DNA of 64,000 nucleotides from Polyodon spathula (taxonomy: Eukaryota; Chordata; Actinopteri; Acipenseriformes; Polyodontidae): contig NC_054540.1 of NCBI RefSeq assembly GCF_017654505.1, positions 39,444,468-39,508,467 on the forward strand. Reading direction: 5' to 3'. A model generated the notes under the pieces. It saw only the letters and a list, made by a program, of their open reading frames with translations, ran no database searches and was not told the DNA's origin. Of this stretch, positions 22,893 to 33,659 are shown piece after piece. The position numbers and the translations under genes were made by a program. The stretch's first letter is position 1; every line of letters begins with the position of its first letter.

Positions 22893-23099
22893 ATATATAT
22901 ATCTATATATTTTCAGATATCCGTATAAAAGTGATAGGGAACGCTTTCTATTGATGTTAGGACCCTGAAAGTGTCCAAGTTTGCTGATGAAAATTTCACA
23001 GGTTCAAACGACTGACTTTAAAACCCCATGATTACAGCTAGAAGCCATGTATACTGTATACCCATAATGTAGGATAATATAGGGTATCTACAAAGAGCA
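22311..23099. other. Non-coding; (TA)n tract
   Basis: No gene recognised. A TA dinucleotide tract with a few interruptions occupies about 22842-22911. Confidence 0.6.
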
Positions 23100-23739
23100 A
23101 GACAATAAATAAATAAATAAATAAATAAATAAAATCTTTGTCCATAACATCAACATTATATCTTAAACATTGATACCGTCTTAGTGGATTGAGCGATTCT
23201 TGCAGTCGCACGCCTCAGTCCTTCTTTCACATCAAGATCTCCATATCAAGAACCACATTGCGTGTCAAGTTGCTTTCTCTGCGGTGAGTTTTTCTGGCTG
23301 TTTGCCATCCTATTCTCTTTCAATCCGTTGAGGCTTAGAAAGTTTTGTTGTGATTCCCCAGATGTTGTAGGCCTTCAATTGCTTGCCAATCAGAGTAGAA
23401 TAAGGAAAAAGGAAAACAAAATATTTTAAGGTAAAACTGAAAAATAAAGTGTGCAGGTGCAGTTATACACCCAATATAGTCCCACCCCCAAGCTAAATGG
23501 CAGAACATCAGCCAAATTCTTCCCAGTTGATTCCTGTCAACCAGACATTGCCTGACAGCATGGGAATACACAAGGTGTCCGAACCCCCTACAAACTCACG
23601 CATGCGCCCAACAGCCAGTCCAAATCCCTTTCCTCTCACAGATCCCCCCCCTCAGAATAGCTCTACCGATCCATTCAAAAATTCTACACCCCCATGCCTT
23701 CCGAAGAGAACAAATCTGTGTTTTGGTGCAGTTTTCCTG

Positions 23740-26284
23740 CTCGGTGGATAACCCTGAAGGCATAGGGCTGCAGTGGCATTGTTGTCCTTCATCCGGTAAA
23801 ACAATGCTAAGGGGCCATGATCTGTGACAAGGGTGAAGTGCCACCCCGTACCACCTGGGACAACACTGACCCGAGACCTGTCTCAGACGCATCTGTCTGT
23901 AGGGTAAACCTCTGACTAAAGTCTGGAGTGCACAGCACTGGCTTACTACACAGTCTCCTCTCCTCAAGGCGAGAAAGGCCCTATGACATGACTCCATCTA
24001 CTGTGGCAGCCTTCGGTGAGGTCTGTCAAAGGAGCAGCAAGAGTAGCAAAGCTCGAGATGAACTTACGATAAAATCCCACCAGTCCCAAGAAATAGCTTA
24101 CCTAGGTTTTTGTGGTAGGAGTCAGAGAGTCAGCCAAGGCTTTCACCTTTGCAACAAGTGGTCTGATCTGGCAGCCTCGCACCCGATACCCCAAATACTC
24201 CGACTCACTCTTCCCAACTGCACACTTCTTTGGCATAGCAGTAAGCTCGGCCTCCCATAAGGATTGCAGCACCGCTGTTACCTTACGCAGATGACTCTGC
24301 CAATCCTCACTGTAGATAACCACGTCATCTAAGCAGGCAGGGGCATACAAAATGCAATCCATCATCTGCTGGAAAGTGTCCAGCGCTCCATGCAACCCAA
24401 AGGTCATGGTAGTAAACTGGTATAACCCAAAGGGAGTTGAAAATGCTTTTCTCTCCCGTGATTCTGGGGTTAGGGGTATCTGCCAGTACCCCTTCGTTAA
24501 TTCTAGTGTTGTCATTAAATGAGCCGTGCCTAGGCGCTCCAGCAATTCATCTACTCAGGGCATGGGATAAGCATCAAACTTCAGTTTTTCATTGACTCTT
24601 CTAAAATCAATGCAGAATCTTGTCTGGCTTATCTACTAAAACAATTGGACTATTCCAGTCACTCTGGGACTCTTCTATTACCCCCAACTTGAGCATTTCC
24701 TCAACCTCTGCTTTCACTACCTGTCTTTTATGTTCAGGTATGCGGTATGGCCTCTGACAAACTCACGTCCCCAGCTCAATTTTAATATGATGATGGGCTA
24801 CTCGAGTCTGCCCTGAGACTGGAGACAACATGTCATTAAAAGCAGCCACCAGATTGTGAACCTCACACTTCTTTCTTTGTGTCAGGTTACTTCCAACCTA
24901 AACTGACCCCATCGTCGCCAAAACAGAAAGATCAGGTCCCAAATCTGTAACTTCATCTGTCGATGTTGCTAACATTGCTCCCAGGGCTTCAGGAGGTTCA
25001 CATGATAAATGTGCTTTTCTCTCCTCCATCCCAGCTGGCAGATCTCGTAATCCACATTCCCAATCCATTATGTAACCTCAAGGGTCCTTGCCACTTTGCC
25101 AGGAGTTTAGACTCAGTGCTGGGTAATAATAAAAGCACTTTATCCCCCAGCTGAAATGTGCACAAGCGGGACCCTCTATTGTAATTGGTCTCCTGCCTGT
25201 GTTGTGCCTGCTGCAGATTGTCACAAGCCCATTGACCTATAGACTCAGCATGCCTGCGCAGATCCAACACATACCGGACCGTGTTAGTTGAATTATCCTG
25301 CTGTTCCTTCCACATTTCTCTGACGAGATCGAGCACACCCCTGGGTCTCTGCCCATACAGTAGCTCCAACAGGGAGAACCCGATGGAAGCCTGCGGTACC
25401 TCTCCAATCGCAAAGATTAGGGGAGGAATCAGCTTATCCCTGTTGTGCACATCACTGTCAATAAATCTATGCATCATGCTATGGCAGAGCAAAGCTCTAC
25501 CATTTAGAAATTGGCAGGGATGGGGTTAATTTCCCCTACCTGCCTGGGTTTATTATGTTCAGGTGGCTGGGGTTGATTAGTTGATTAAATGATTAACTTA
25601 ATTAACGATCAATCAGCGCCCAGCCACCTGACATAAAAGGAGGCCTCTGCTTCTCATTGGGGAGGAGGGAGCTGAGGAAGCAGGTTGGTGGTTTTTGGTT
25701 TGTTGGTTTTGTGAATTCTACATCCAGTGAAGGCATTGCCTAGCCTGGAAACCTTATTTTTTTTTGTAAGTTTTGCTTTTTGTGTCTTGCTTTATTTGTG
25801 TTTAAACCTTTTTGTTTTGCCCTTGTGCACTTTATTTTGTGTTTATTTATAATAAAATTAGTATTTTTTTGAACTGCAGTCTGTCTCTGGGCCTCTATGC
25901 ACTCGCCAGCCTGCCACACATGCTTTTTAGAGTTTTATTAAAGTGTTCTACCAAACCATCAGATTAGGGTGTTAAACTGATGTTCTGATAGTTTTAATGA
26001 CTTGCAGACCAGCAGTGACATAAAATTGGTTCCTTGGTTGGTCAGCATTTCTCAGGGAACCCCCACCCGGGAGAAAATTTTAATAAGCTTGTCAGCGACG
26101 GATTTAGCCAAAGCAGAGTGAAGTGGTATGGCCTCTGGATAACAAGTAGCATAATCCAAAATAACCAACAGGTGTGTGTAGTTTGAGCATTCAAGTTTTG
26201 AATAAAATATTGTTAAAAAAATGTGTATGCATCTGTAGCATGATGGTAGGAAAGCCCTGCACATAAAAAGGGGGCAGGGCAAAG
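23740..26284 (-). pseudogene. Gmr1-like pol remnant: integrase - RT - RNase H
   Basis: Integrase core words VILDYATCYPEAIPL (near 26160), then QGTNFMS (near 26025), continue after the solo LTR with HNRDKLIPPLIFAIGEVPQA (near 25430), and the C-terminal domain has DKVLLLLPSTESKLLAKWQG (near 25110). RT: CQRPYRIPEHKRQ (near 24750), AHLMTTLELTKGYWQIPL (near 24520), catalytic LDDVVIYS (near 24330) where the usual aromatic before DD is Leu, thumb AFLALRRG. RNase H LQTDASETGLGSVLSQ near 23880 and HRAGKLHQN near 23745. Many stops and shifts. Confidence 0.78.
25480..25918 (+). mobile_element. Solo LTR-A with TSD CATGC
   Basis: The sequence from TATGGCAGAG to CTGCCACA matches LTR-A over its whole length (439 bp; the first G of TGTGG is A here). 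Flanked by CATGC (25475-25479) and CATGC (25919-25923). It splits the minus-strand integrase. More diverged than the copies at 59-63 kb, so it is an older insertion that lost its body by LTR-LTR recombination. Confidence 0.93.
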
Positions 26285-26309
26285 CCTTGTTGTATAAATT
26301 TATTTATTT

Positions 26310-26650
26310 ATTTAATTTTAGAACAGGGTCTCCCCCTCCGACCGTGTATGATTTGTGTATTTGTATTTATGACGGCGCAGCCGTGTCTGTTTTATGATTT
26401 ATTGTATTTATATATGACGGCGAGAGCTGTATGCTTTGTTTATTTGAATGTGCTCTGACAGATGCGAGGTTGGCAGCTCATCCTCTGCCAGTAGTTAATA
26501 TACTCATGCAGATTGTGGCCGAGGTGTAATAGAATAATTACTAGCTAGTTAAACCCCTCAGCCACAGTATGAAAGCCTGCAGCTCTCGGCACTCGGGGTG
26601 GGTGTTCGAGAGGAGGAATGAGAGCGAGCAAGGAAAGAGAATTTTTTTTT
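26310..26650 (+). repeat. LTR-like fragment (LTR-D type)
   Basis: TTTTAGAACAGGGTCTCCCCC and, 260 bp later, AAGCCTGCAGCTCTCGGCAC and GAGAGCGAGCAAG follow the same order of words as the minus-strand segment 40440-40863 (TTTTAGAACGGGGTTTCCCCC; TACCTGCAGCTCTCTGCCCT; GAGCGAGAGCGAG). Both look like the U3 and promoter part of one LTR family. No terminal repeats or target duplication found here. Confidence 0.45.
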
Positions 26651-26659
26651 TAAATGAAA

Positions 26660-26781
26660 CCTATAGGTTCAATGAAGGTGTTCTCTACCACTTAGCCATC
26701 CTGCCACAGCATCATTTTGCAATTTCACAAAATGGGACACCACAGGAAGGGCCTGAATACTTTTGCAAGGCACTGCAGTAG
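26660..26781. repeat. Tc1-type terminal fragment
   Basis: CAAAATGGGACACCACAGGA and CTGAATACTTTTGCAAGGCACTG resemble the inverted ends of Tc1/mariner elements. A sister fragment is at 39885-39950, and a related end is at 42385-42419 beside a transposase. Confidence 0.6.
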
Positions 26782-28524
26782 TTCTCTGATCAATTTCTGT
26801 CATTATCAAATGTGTTACACGATTCTGGTCCCAGCACTAAATCCTGACGACTTATTCCAAGTTATAACGTTTGCCTGGGTATAAATTATGATACATGTAG
26901 TTCAACCACGCCAGCCTATTAAGAGCACTAAATTAGAATGCTAAATTATTTACTAATTAGACACTCAGGTCCTTTTTATTCTGTTGGTTGGGACAACTGG
27001 GGCAACCTTGACCCCCACTGCTTTGACAGTTGTGCCTATTTGCTTTGCGCTGGGCAAGGTTGCCCCAATGGTTTCTTGAAAATTGGCTTGTGCTTTTTTA
27101 TATCTCTACTTTAAATGGCAGGGCACTTTCGATAACTTGACGTTTTTCCACATTTCCAATGTGTTTTTGTTTCAGATATATAATACACTACATATTCCTT
27201 AAAACCAGGGGTGTCATTTCAGAAATATTCTTGGGGGATGGTGGGACAGGACAAAGTTGTGTCAACATTGAACATTCTCTGTCCCAAATTACATCCTGAA
27301 TGAGAAAAAAACAGCCAGTAATTTGGCCAGTTTACAACGACATTCTTAAAATAAATTATGCAAAATGTGCAATGCAAGTATTTTTAAAGCATGCACTTAT
27401 TTATAACAAACTCAAAAATGTCCTTCCGCTAAGTCTAAGTCGTCATTTTCCACTAAGTCTAAGTCGTCATTTTCACTGAAGCTTAAACGCGGGTAAAGCC
27501 TTTAACACTAACCGAATTACTCTTCTGCCAGCTTCCGATATCCCATTTAAATAAACATTTCAGTTACTTCAGTTATTTCAGGTACCTACTGCTACATTAA
27601 ACACATAGAAGCAAATCATCAGTTTTTTCTTTGTTTGTTTGTTTATTTTATCATCATTTTACACTATCACCTAAACATTACACTGCTCTTATTTTAGCTC
27701 ATTGAAAAAAAAAGTAATGTATTGCATGGGCTTTACAAAATTAGCCAGGGGTACGAATGCAGCTTAACTCTTTATTCCAGCGTCCATTCAAATACATCTC
27801 AACAGAGTTGATAGATACTTACAACCTAGAGTGAAGTTTAATACATTTCACCTGCTTTCCACAAAAAATTACACTTTGCATTAAATATAAACCAATGGAT
27901 ATAAATTGCTAAATAAGCACCACAATTCTGTGAATTTCGAAAGTAGCAAAATTTTAAATAACATGTTAACACAGATAATCACGAATAAACAAAAATTAAA
28001 GAAGGTAGCATCTCGACTTCAAAATTGTCAACACCAGCCTGTAAGCGCTAACCAAAAGATCACTCAATCTTTCACCTCCAGTAGCTGTACACAGGTATGT
28101 TTTGACCCTTTTCATGCACGAAAATAACCTTTCATTTGCCGGTAGTGGTAAAATACTGTTACGGTATAAGTAATGTACAAGTACTGACACGATTGTCACG
28201 AAAGAAATTATCTGTGAAAATAAGTAAAAGTAACAATTAAAATGATCATGTCACTATAGGAACATCATAGAGATCGTGTTAATTATTATTATTTTTGCAG
28301 TCTGTAAATACTTTAATGCACACTACGGTGTGTTCAAGAAGATAATTCTGTACAGATTCTGACACCTTTAAATGGAAACTACAATTCACGCGACATTTGC
28401 TGGCAGTTTGCGGTAGTGTGAGCTGTGGATATGTGGTAATAACTGGTAATAATTTTTCAGTACAGTCTGTCCAAGCTGTGCTGCTGTATTCGGTTATATC
28501 ATGCTCTTGTATGCGTTCCATGCA
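26782..28524. other. No recognised gene
   Basis: Short frames only. A 25-bp tandem pair (CTAAGTCTAAGTCGTCATTT) lies at about 27427-27476. No exon or transposon domain recognised. Confidence 0.45.
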
Positions 28525-29565
28525 CTTTGAAAATGTGTGGGGCGCCAGCGAGAGGCCAAATGGCAGCACACAGAATTCGTACGCATTGCCTTGAAAGGCG
28601 AAGTGCAGATATTTTATGAGCACGGGATGGATCGGGACGTGAAAGTAGGCGTCTTGCAGGTCAATCGATGTGAACCAGTTGCCCGGTTGGACGGACTTAA
28701 TGATACACTTTCCTTGAAGGGTGGCGGACCTATGCAGTACTGTAGAGCATATCCGTGTCTCATTGTCGATAGCACCCAGGAGTCCTGGGTGCAGCCTTGC
28801 CATAGGTCGTTGCCATTGGTCAGTCCGGTTATGAGGGGGTTTGGTGGCAGCTGGGGCCCCTCAGGGGTGGTCTCCCTTGGGCTTGGGAAGGGGTGGGTCT
28901 TTCTTAGGCCCCACCCTCGGTCTCCAGCCAGAGAACCTGTTACCCCTGACCAGGCAGTGGTCACCTACCGCTGGCTCTGCCTCTGCCTGATTGTCTACTC
29001 TGGGGTGGAGGGCAATGTTCAGACCCTTTTACCCCAGCAGGCTGCAAATGCCACCTTGGGTGCTGACTGTAAGCTGGAAGGCACGAAAACTTGGAGGTGA
29101 CCTCCATGGCCTTGTGGGACCTCTCAAGGCTCACATCAATGGTTGCCCCAAATGTCTGCCCCAGTGTAATGGGGGCATCCAGTAGCACCATTTTCTCAGT
29201 CTCCATGACCTTGGCTTGTGTCAGTCACAAATGGCGGTGGGTGGCTAACATTGCCACCAGTGACCTCCTTTATGCCTGGCCCCAACTCCCCCACTCAGTC
29301 ATGGCCTTTACTACTGCCTCCAGCTCCCCTGTGTCTGCTTCTGTAGCCCTTTCCTGCAGACTCTCTGCTAACTGGTTCTGGTAGAGCACCATTATAGTCA
29401 TGGCATTCACTGCTCGGACAGACAGGGCTGCCGATGCGTACGCCTTTTTAAGTATCGCCTAAGCTCGTCCTGCCTGGGCAGCTTCGCCGTGAACTGGTCA
29501 CTCTGGTGGAACCCAAAGGAGGACCTAGTCGACTGTACCAACAGGGCTTCCCAGATTTCAGTATT
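28525..29565 (-). pseudogene. DIRS-type retrotransposon fragment (gag end and RT start)
   Basis: The minus strand reads a polar Gag-like region (about 29565-28960) and then, near 28800-28530, NWFTSIDLQDAYFHVPIHP, YLHFAFQGNAYEFCVLPFGL and SLAPHTFSKCME. These are the RT blocks of DIRS elements, tyrosine-recombinase retrotransposons. Homology ends near 28525, before the catalytic DD box, and unrelated DNA follows. Frames are broken (for instance near 28700). No recombinase or terminal repeats seen. Confidence 0.75.
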
Positions 29566-29612
29566 GTAATAAATAAATACAATTCTATTGTACATAACTT
29601 TTTAGAAGCTAA

Positions 29613-29692
29613 TAGTTTTTCGAGATTTACGATTATACTATATTTGCAGTATAATCGTAAATCTTGAAAAGCTACTCACTTCTAAATCTTTT
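29613..29692. repeat. Palindromic foldback, arms of about 35 bp
   Basis: The arms AGAAGCTAATAGTTTTTCGA... and ...TTGAAAAGCTACTCACTTCT are inverted copies with about 5 mismatches in 35. The inner 16 bases on each side (AGATTTACGATTATAC / GTATAATCGTAAATCT) pair perfectly around a loop of about 10 nt. It may be a small foldback transposon or transposon end. Confidence 0.85.
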
Positions 29693-29819
29693 GTAGTCAT
29701 TTTTTGATTACTTTAGTATAAATACATGTTAATTTGGATTCATATGTTGTTTTTTTCTGATTTTATGTGAACGAAAAGACACACATTTGCCCGTTTTCTC
29801 ATTGGAAATAGTGATATTT

Positions 29820-29945
29820 TGTCCTGGTCACAAAAGCAAAGTTTGTGGGGAATAATAGCCATTTTCTGTACTTTTGAGGCATAAGCAATTAGGAAATAAC
29901 ACTTACTACCCAGAAACAAAAATTGTGTTACATAGTGTTATTAAG
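29820..29945. repeat. Dispersed repeat, copy 1 (see 63790-63965)
   Basis: GTCCTGGTCACAAAAGCAAAG through ACTTACTACCCAGAAACAAA is nearly identical to 63851-63948. Here only the body and the right end are recognisable. Confidence 0.85.
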
Positions 29946-31608
29946 CTAATTATTAAGTTTCTGCTAGATCTATAATAAGGTTGTAACGCAATATATATAT
30001 AAAAATATTACACAACACAGTTGTTATAGCATCAAAAACCATATGACCAATATTTAATTTCTGAAATACTCCTGTAGTAAAAGTTGGTAAGCTAGCAACG
30101 AGATACCAAAATTACCTTACAACAATGACCTTATGTACTACTGTCTGTGTGGAGCCAGAAATTCCATCACTTTCATGTACTGCTCCTCTTTTCCATTTTG
30201 TTCAGGGAACTGCAAGAATCCACGTGTCTTCCCAGTCGTTTTTCATTGGTCAATGTATTTTTTAACGCATGTCAAATCGGATCAAATCAAACTTATTTTG
30301 ATTCCAAAATTGATGCATCACCGTCATACGACATTTACAGACTCAGTGTGCAAGGTGCAATAGGGAATTCACATGATTGTTTTTTTCTGTTTATACGCAC
30401 GTTAAATGTGGACGCGTTATCGAATCCAGTGTGCAAAGGCCTTAACTCTAAAACAAGTTATGCGTAGATACATGGATATGTGCACTATAGGTATAACAGA
30501 ACTGTGTGATCTGCTTAAGTCTGATTTAGAATCACAAATTACGCCATACCTGTGCCTGAGAGAGAGTAAAGGTTACAGTAGCCCTTCATTTTCATGCAAT
30601 GGATGCCATCCAGACTTCATAATTCTTTAACTATGTGATGCTCAATGTAGTATCACGGATATAGTTGCCAAGTACCTTGGCTAATGCCACGACTCATTTA
30701 TCATGGAGAACAGGGCCGTGTTCAGAAAATTCAGTAGAGGCTGGCTAATTTTACAATATATTAAATACACAATTAACATATGACCATTCGAAAACATATG
30801 TAAAAATGTAATACTAATGTTTAACATTTATATTATAATTTTTCACAAACATACAAAAACATTCAGATATTGCATGTAAAAAATATTATTAATTTTGTAT
30901 CAGAGAATAAATTGTGATATTGAAATAAATTAAGGATTGTTTATTTTCTATAGGCACACTGTATTATTATTATTACTGTTGTTGTTGCTGTTGTTGTTAT
31001 GATTTAGACTTTAGCAGATGCTTTTATCCAAAGCGACTCAAGAGTCTAGGTGGTGTGTCATAACTTGCTGTTCTGCACTTTAGTTCACAGAATCTTGTTT
31101 GGTCTTCTTTTCATGGAAGAGGTTGTGTTTATTTTGGTTATATAGGTTATATCCTTCCGCATTTTTAATTTAGCAGTGACTCATTTTGCCAAAAAGAACA
31201 GTCTTATTTACTAAAATATAATCGAGTAAAAGCTCAGCTTGGCTGGTAAGAATGTGTTTTCCTTTCTTTATTTCCCCATTGTTGCAACTACATGTGCACT
31301 GTCTCATTGTTCTTCAGTTAAATGGAAGTCCAGACTATTGAAATGTGACTAACTGGCATGTTAAGGAACTGGAAAATCAGTTGCCGTTTCATTTGAATCA
31401 GTCATAAGCAGAAGACACAAAAGGCTTTGCGAGTAGAGAAATGAACCTGCCCGTTTTGAAAATAAAGATGTGTAAGTGGCAAAAAAGCTTGCAGTGAAAA
31501 TGCATTGCGATCTGAAATCCGGCCTGTGGTGTCCCTAGGGTTAGGAAGCCCTACCCTAGCTGTAATGTATACTCCAGAAAGACGACTGTTTTGTTATGTT
31601 TTTTGTAG
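29946..31608. other. Non-coding; small SINE-tail fragment
   Basis: No gene recognised. TTTTATCCAAAGCGACT at about 31020-31040 is the inverted SINE-tail word. The MRPS35 exon with the start codon and import signal should lie here or further left, but I could not find it. Confidence 0.45.
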
Positions 31609-31661
31609 ATGTTATGACAAGAGGAAACAGATCAACCTTGGGTAGAAGACCAAAAAGAGAG
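31609..31661 (+). CDS. mrps35: MRPS35-like exon a (N-terminal region)
   Basis: 53 bp between a T-rich acceptor (TTTTTTGTAG, 31599-31608) and a donor (GTGAGA at 31662). It reads MTRGNRSTLGRRPKRE after two bases that finish a codon, and ends in phase 0, so it joins the next exon in frame. The N-terminal part of mitochondrial small-subunit protein mS35 is poorly conserved, so the assignment rests on position and phase. Moderate confidence. Confidence 0.5.
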
Positions 31662-32499
31662 GTGAGACAGCGCTGTGGTGCTTGTTATTTTATCTAGACG
31701 TGCATATTTCAGTTTTTCGTTCCGTTATTATTTTCTGTTGAGTTCTTTACAATGAACAAATGTAACTGGTATACAATGACACCAAATAAAAACTCAAATA
31801 TATACAGTAAACAAATGCCTAGCATAACCATCGTGAATATACATTACACACTATAAAATTGCTCACTGCAGCAGAAAATGTAATCTCACAGGATGAAATC
31901 TTTTTATCTTGTAAATCATTAGATCAGACCAATCAGGAGCAAACCAGCAAGAGAAAACCTCACAAATTCAGAATTCCTATTTAATCTGCTTGGCTATAAG
32001 GGGAAAAATTAAATATTTTTAAAAGGTTAGGTGATACCATTGGAGGCCTGAGTTCAAATTCAACTCACAAATGAAATGAGTGTGGTGGTCTCGGCTTAGT
32101 CCTAATTATTACTGGGCACTAGTCCATGTCCCAAAACCACCATACAATTTGGCACAACTGGCAGTCACTGCACAAAAGACATTCTTGTCAGGATTGAGCT
32201 GTGAGAGGAAGTTCTAATTGAATCTGCTGACACTGTGTTTGATGAAGCCAGTGCCATTTTTCCTTCCCCATTCATGAGCGCTAAATTCACAAAACGTAGT
32301 GTTTTTGTTTCATGCCATTTACAAATTGGTGCTACAGTACTTTCTTTGAGATCCTATGAGGTAATTGGAAAATTCAAGAAACTGCAAGAATAACATTTTT
32401 TTAGTTCAAAATTGTGTTTGTTTGAGAAAAGTGGAGTGGATTACCAAGCTATGTTATTAATTCTGAATCATTGGGATTCTTTTAGACCCTAAAGTTATA

Positions 32500-32577
32500 G
32501 CATCAATCAGCTACAAAGAATAGGACGAGCATGGCCTGAATGGCATCCTATCATTCATAAATATTCCTATGTTCTAA
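32500..32577 (+). repeat. CR1-type LINE 3' end fragment
   Basis: ACGAGCATGGCCTGAATGGC, then TCATAAATATTCCTATGTTCT, is a diverged version of the CR1 3' UTR at 2320-2370 (GAGCAAGATGGGCCGAATGG...). It lies in the intron between MRPS35 exons a and b. Confidence 0.7.
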
Positions 32578-32968
32578 CTCCGATAATGTTGGTTTAATGG
32601 ATATTAAACAGTTTTAAATGTGTTTTTCTATGTAGTTTCAGGTGTCGAGATGATTCCTTTGACTTGTTTTTATGGTTCCTAGTTAGAGCAGTAACCTGTT
32701 GAGTAAGTATGAGGGTTCTGAAAAATAGCTCTTGGGAAAAGAGCTTTGAAACAGACTAAAATTATGTGTAAAAAGTTGTCGGGATATAAAAAATTAACAG
32801 AAATTACAGGTACATTATTTAAACAGTTGTAGCAACACGTGGGAATGTGCAATGGAACCCTGCTACTTAATCTTTAACTGTTATTACATTCACTGTCTGT
32901 CAGAGACTTGACACTTTGACTTGATTTCAGTATAAAGTTGTGGTTTCTGTTTCCATGTATTTGCATAG

Positions 32969-33136
32969 CCTGCTGCTCCTAGGACTGACAAGATGACAGT
33001 GGACCAGGAATGGAGTAGTGTGTACCCAACTGCAACTTCATTTAAACTCAGCACAGTGCCTCTGTCCATTCACATGGGCTATCCTGTCAAGAGGAGAGGG
33101 TCACCAGAGAAGAAGGGGAATCTGGAGCTAATGAAG
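32969..33136 (+). CDS. mrps35: MRPS35-like exon b
   Basis: 168 bp (56 codons, phase 0-0), acceptor TTGCATAG and donor GTTGGT. It reads [20 protein letters not shown], then [13 protein letters not shown], and ends GNLELMK. These are hallmark words of MRPS35 (mS35), a protein of the small subunit of the mitochondrial ribosome, near the start of its conserved region. The frame is intact. Confidence 0.85.
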
Positions 33137-33659
33137 GTTGGTGTGTTTAAATAGTACACCTTCTAATTGGGTCATTCTAGCGCAGATGTCTCTGACCACC
33201 AATCAGGTTTCTTCTTATCGCAAGCACAGGGGTTGGGCAAAAAACATTTATATCGAGATCTTGCATTGAGTTACTTTGAATCATTCAAATTCAAAGGCAG
33301 AATGACTAGGCAAATTATGCCACTTGGCTAAGCAGATGGAGTTTGATCTTAGAAAAGTAAATTATCCAAACTCATCTGTTCAAGTTAGGTTAAAACATAC
33401 TTTGTCTGGAGTCCCTGAGTGGCTCACCTGGTGAAGGCACTGCCGTGTGCATAGTGAGTAATAGTCAAGGAAATAGGCGCCGACTTGTCAAGATTTTTTT
33501 TGGGGGGGGTGGGGTATGCACTTTAGTTTTCTTTATCCCTGGCGTAGGGTAAATACTAAATTTAATAAAACATACCAAAATTCAAAACAGTTATAATCCA
33601 CAGCATTCCTACAGTAGATAAAAAATGTTCTACATTAATAGTGTTAATACCAACAGTGT
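33137..33659. other. Intron b-c start, no recognised gene
   Basis: A SINE-head-like word set (GAGTGGCTCACCTGGTGAAGG) at about 33417-33440 may be a tRNA-derived fragment. A G tract lies at 33500-33513. Confidence 0.35.

Larger units (their letters stand above)
23100..26284 (-). mobile_element. Second Gmr1-like retrotransposon, decayed, minus strand
   Basis: Read leftwards: integrase (26284 to about 24998), reverse transcriptase (about 24800-24102), RNase H (about 23997-23740), a polypurine tract opposite 23641-23655 and a possible LTR start TGTGAGAGG at 23640. Integrase again precedes RT, so it belongs to the same Gmr1-like group as 17645-22146. Gag, protease and the 5' LTR are missing; homology stops at 26284 beside an LTR-like fragment. 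A solo LTR-A (25480-25918) sits inside the integrase. The left limit (3' LTR end) is not determined; an AAAT microsatellite lies at 23104-23134. Confidence 0.78.

Noticed and set aside
30147..30630. Overlapping plus-strand frames of 74-106 codons
   Set aside because: I looked for transposase or MRPS35 N-terminal features and found none.
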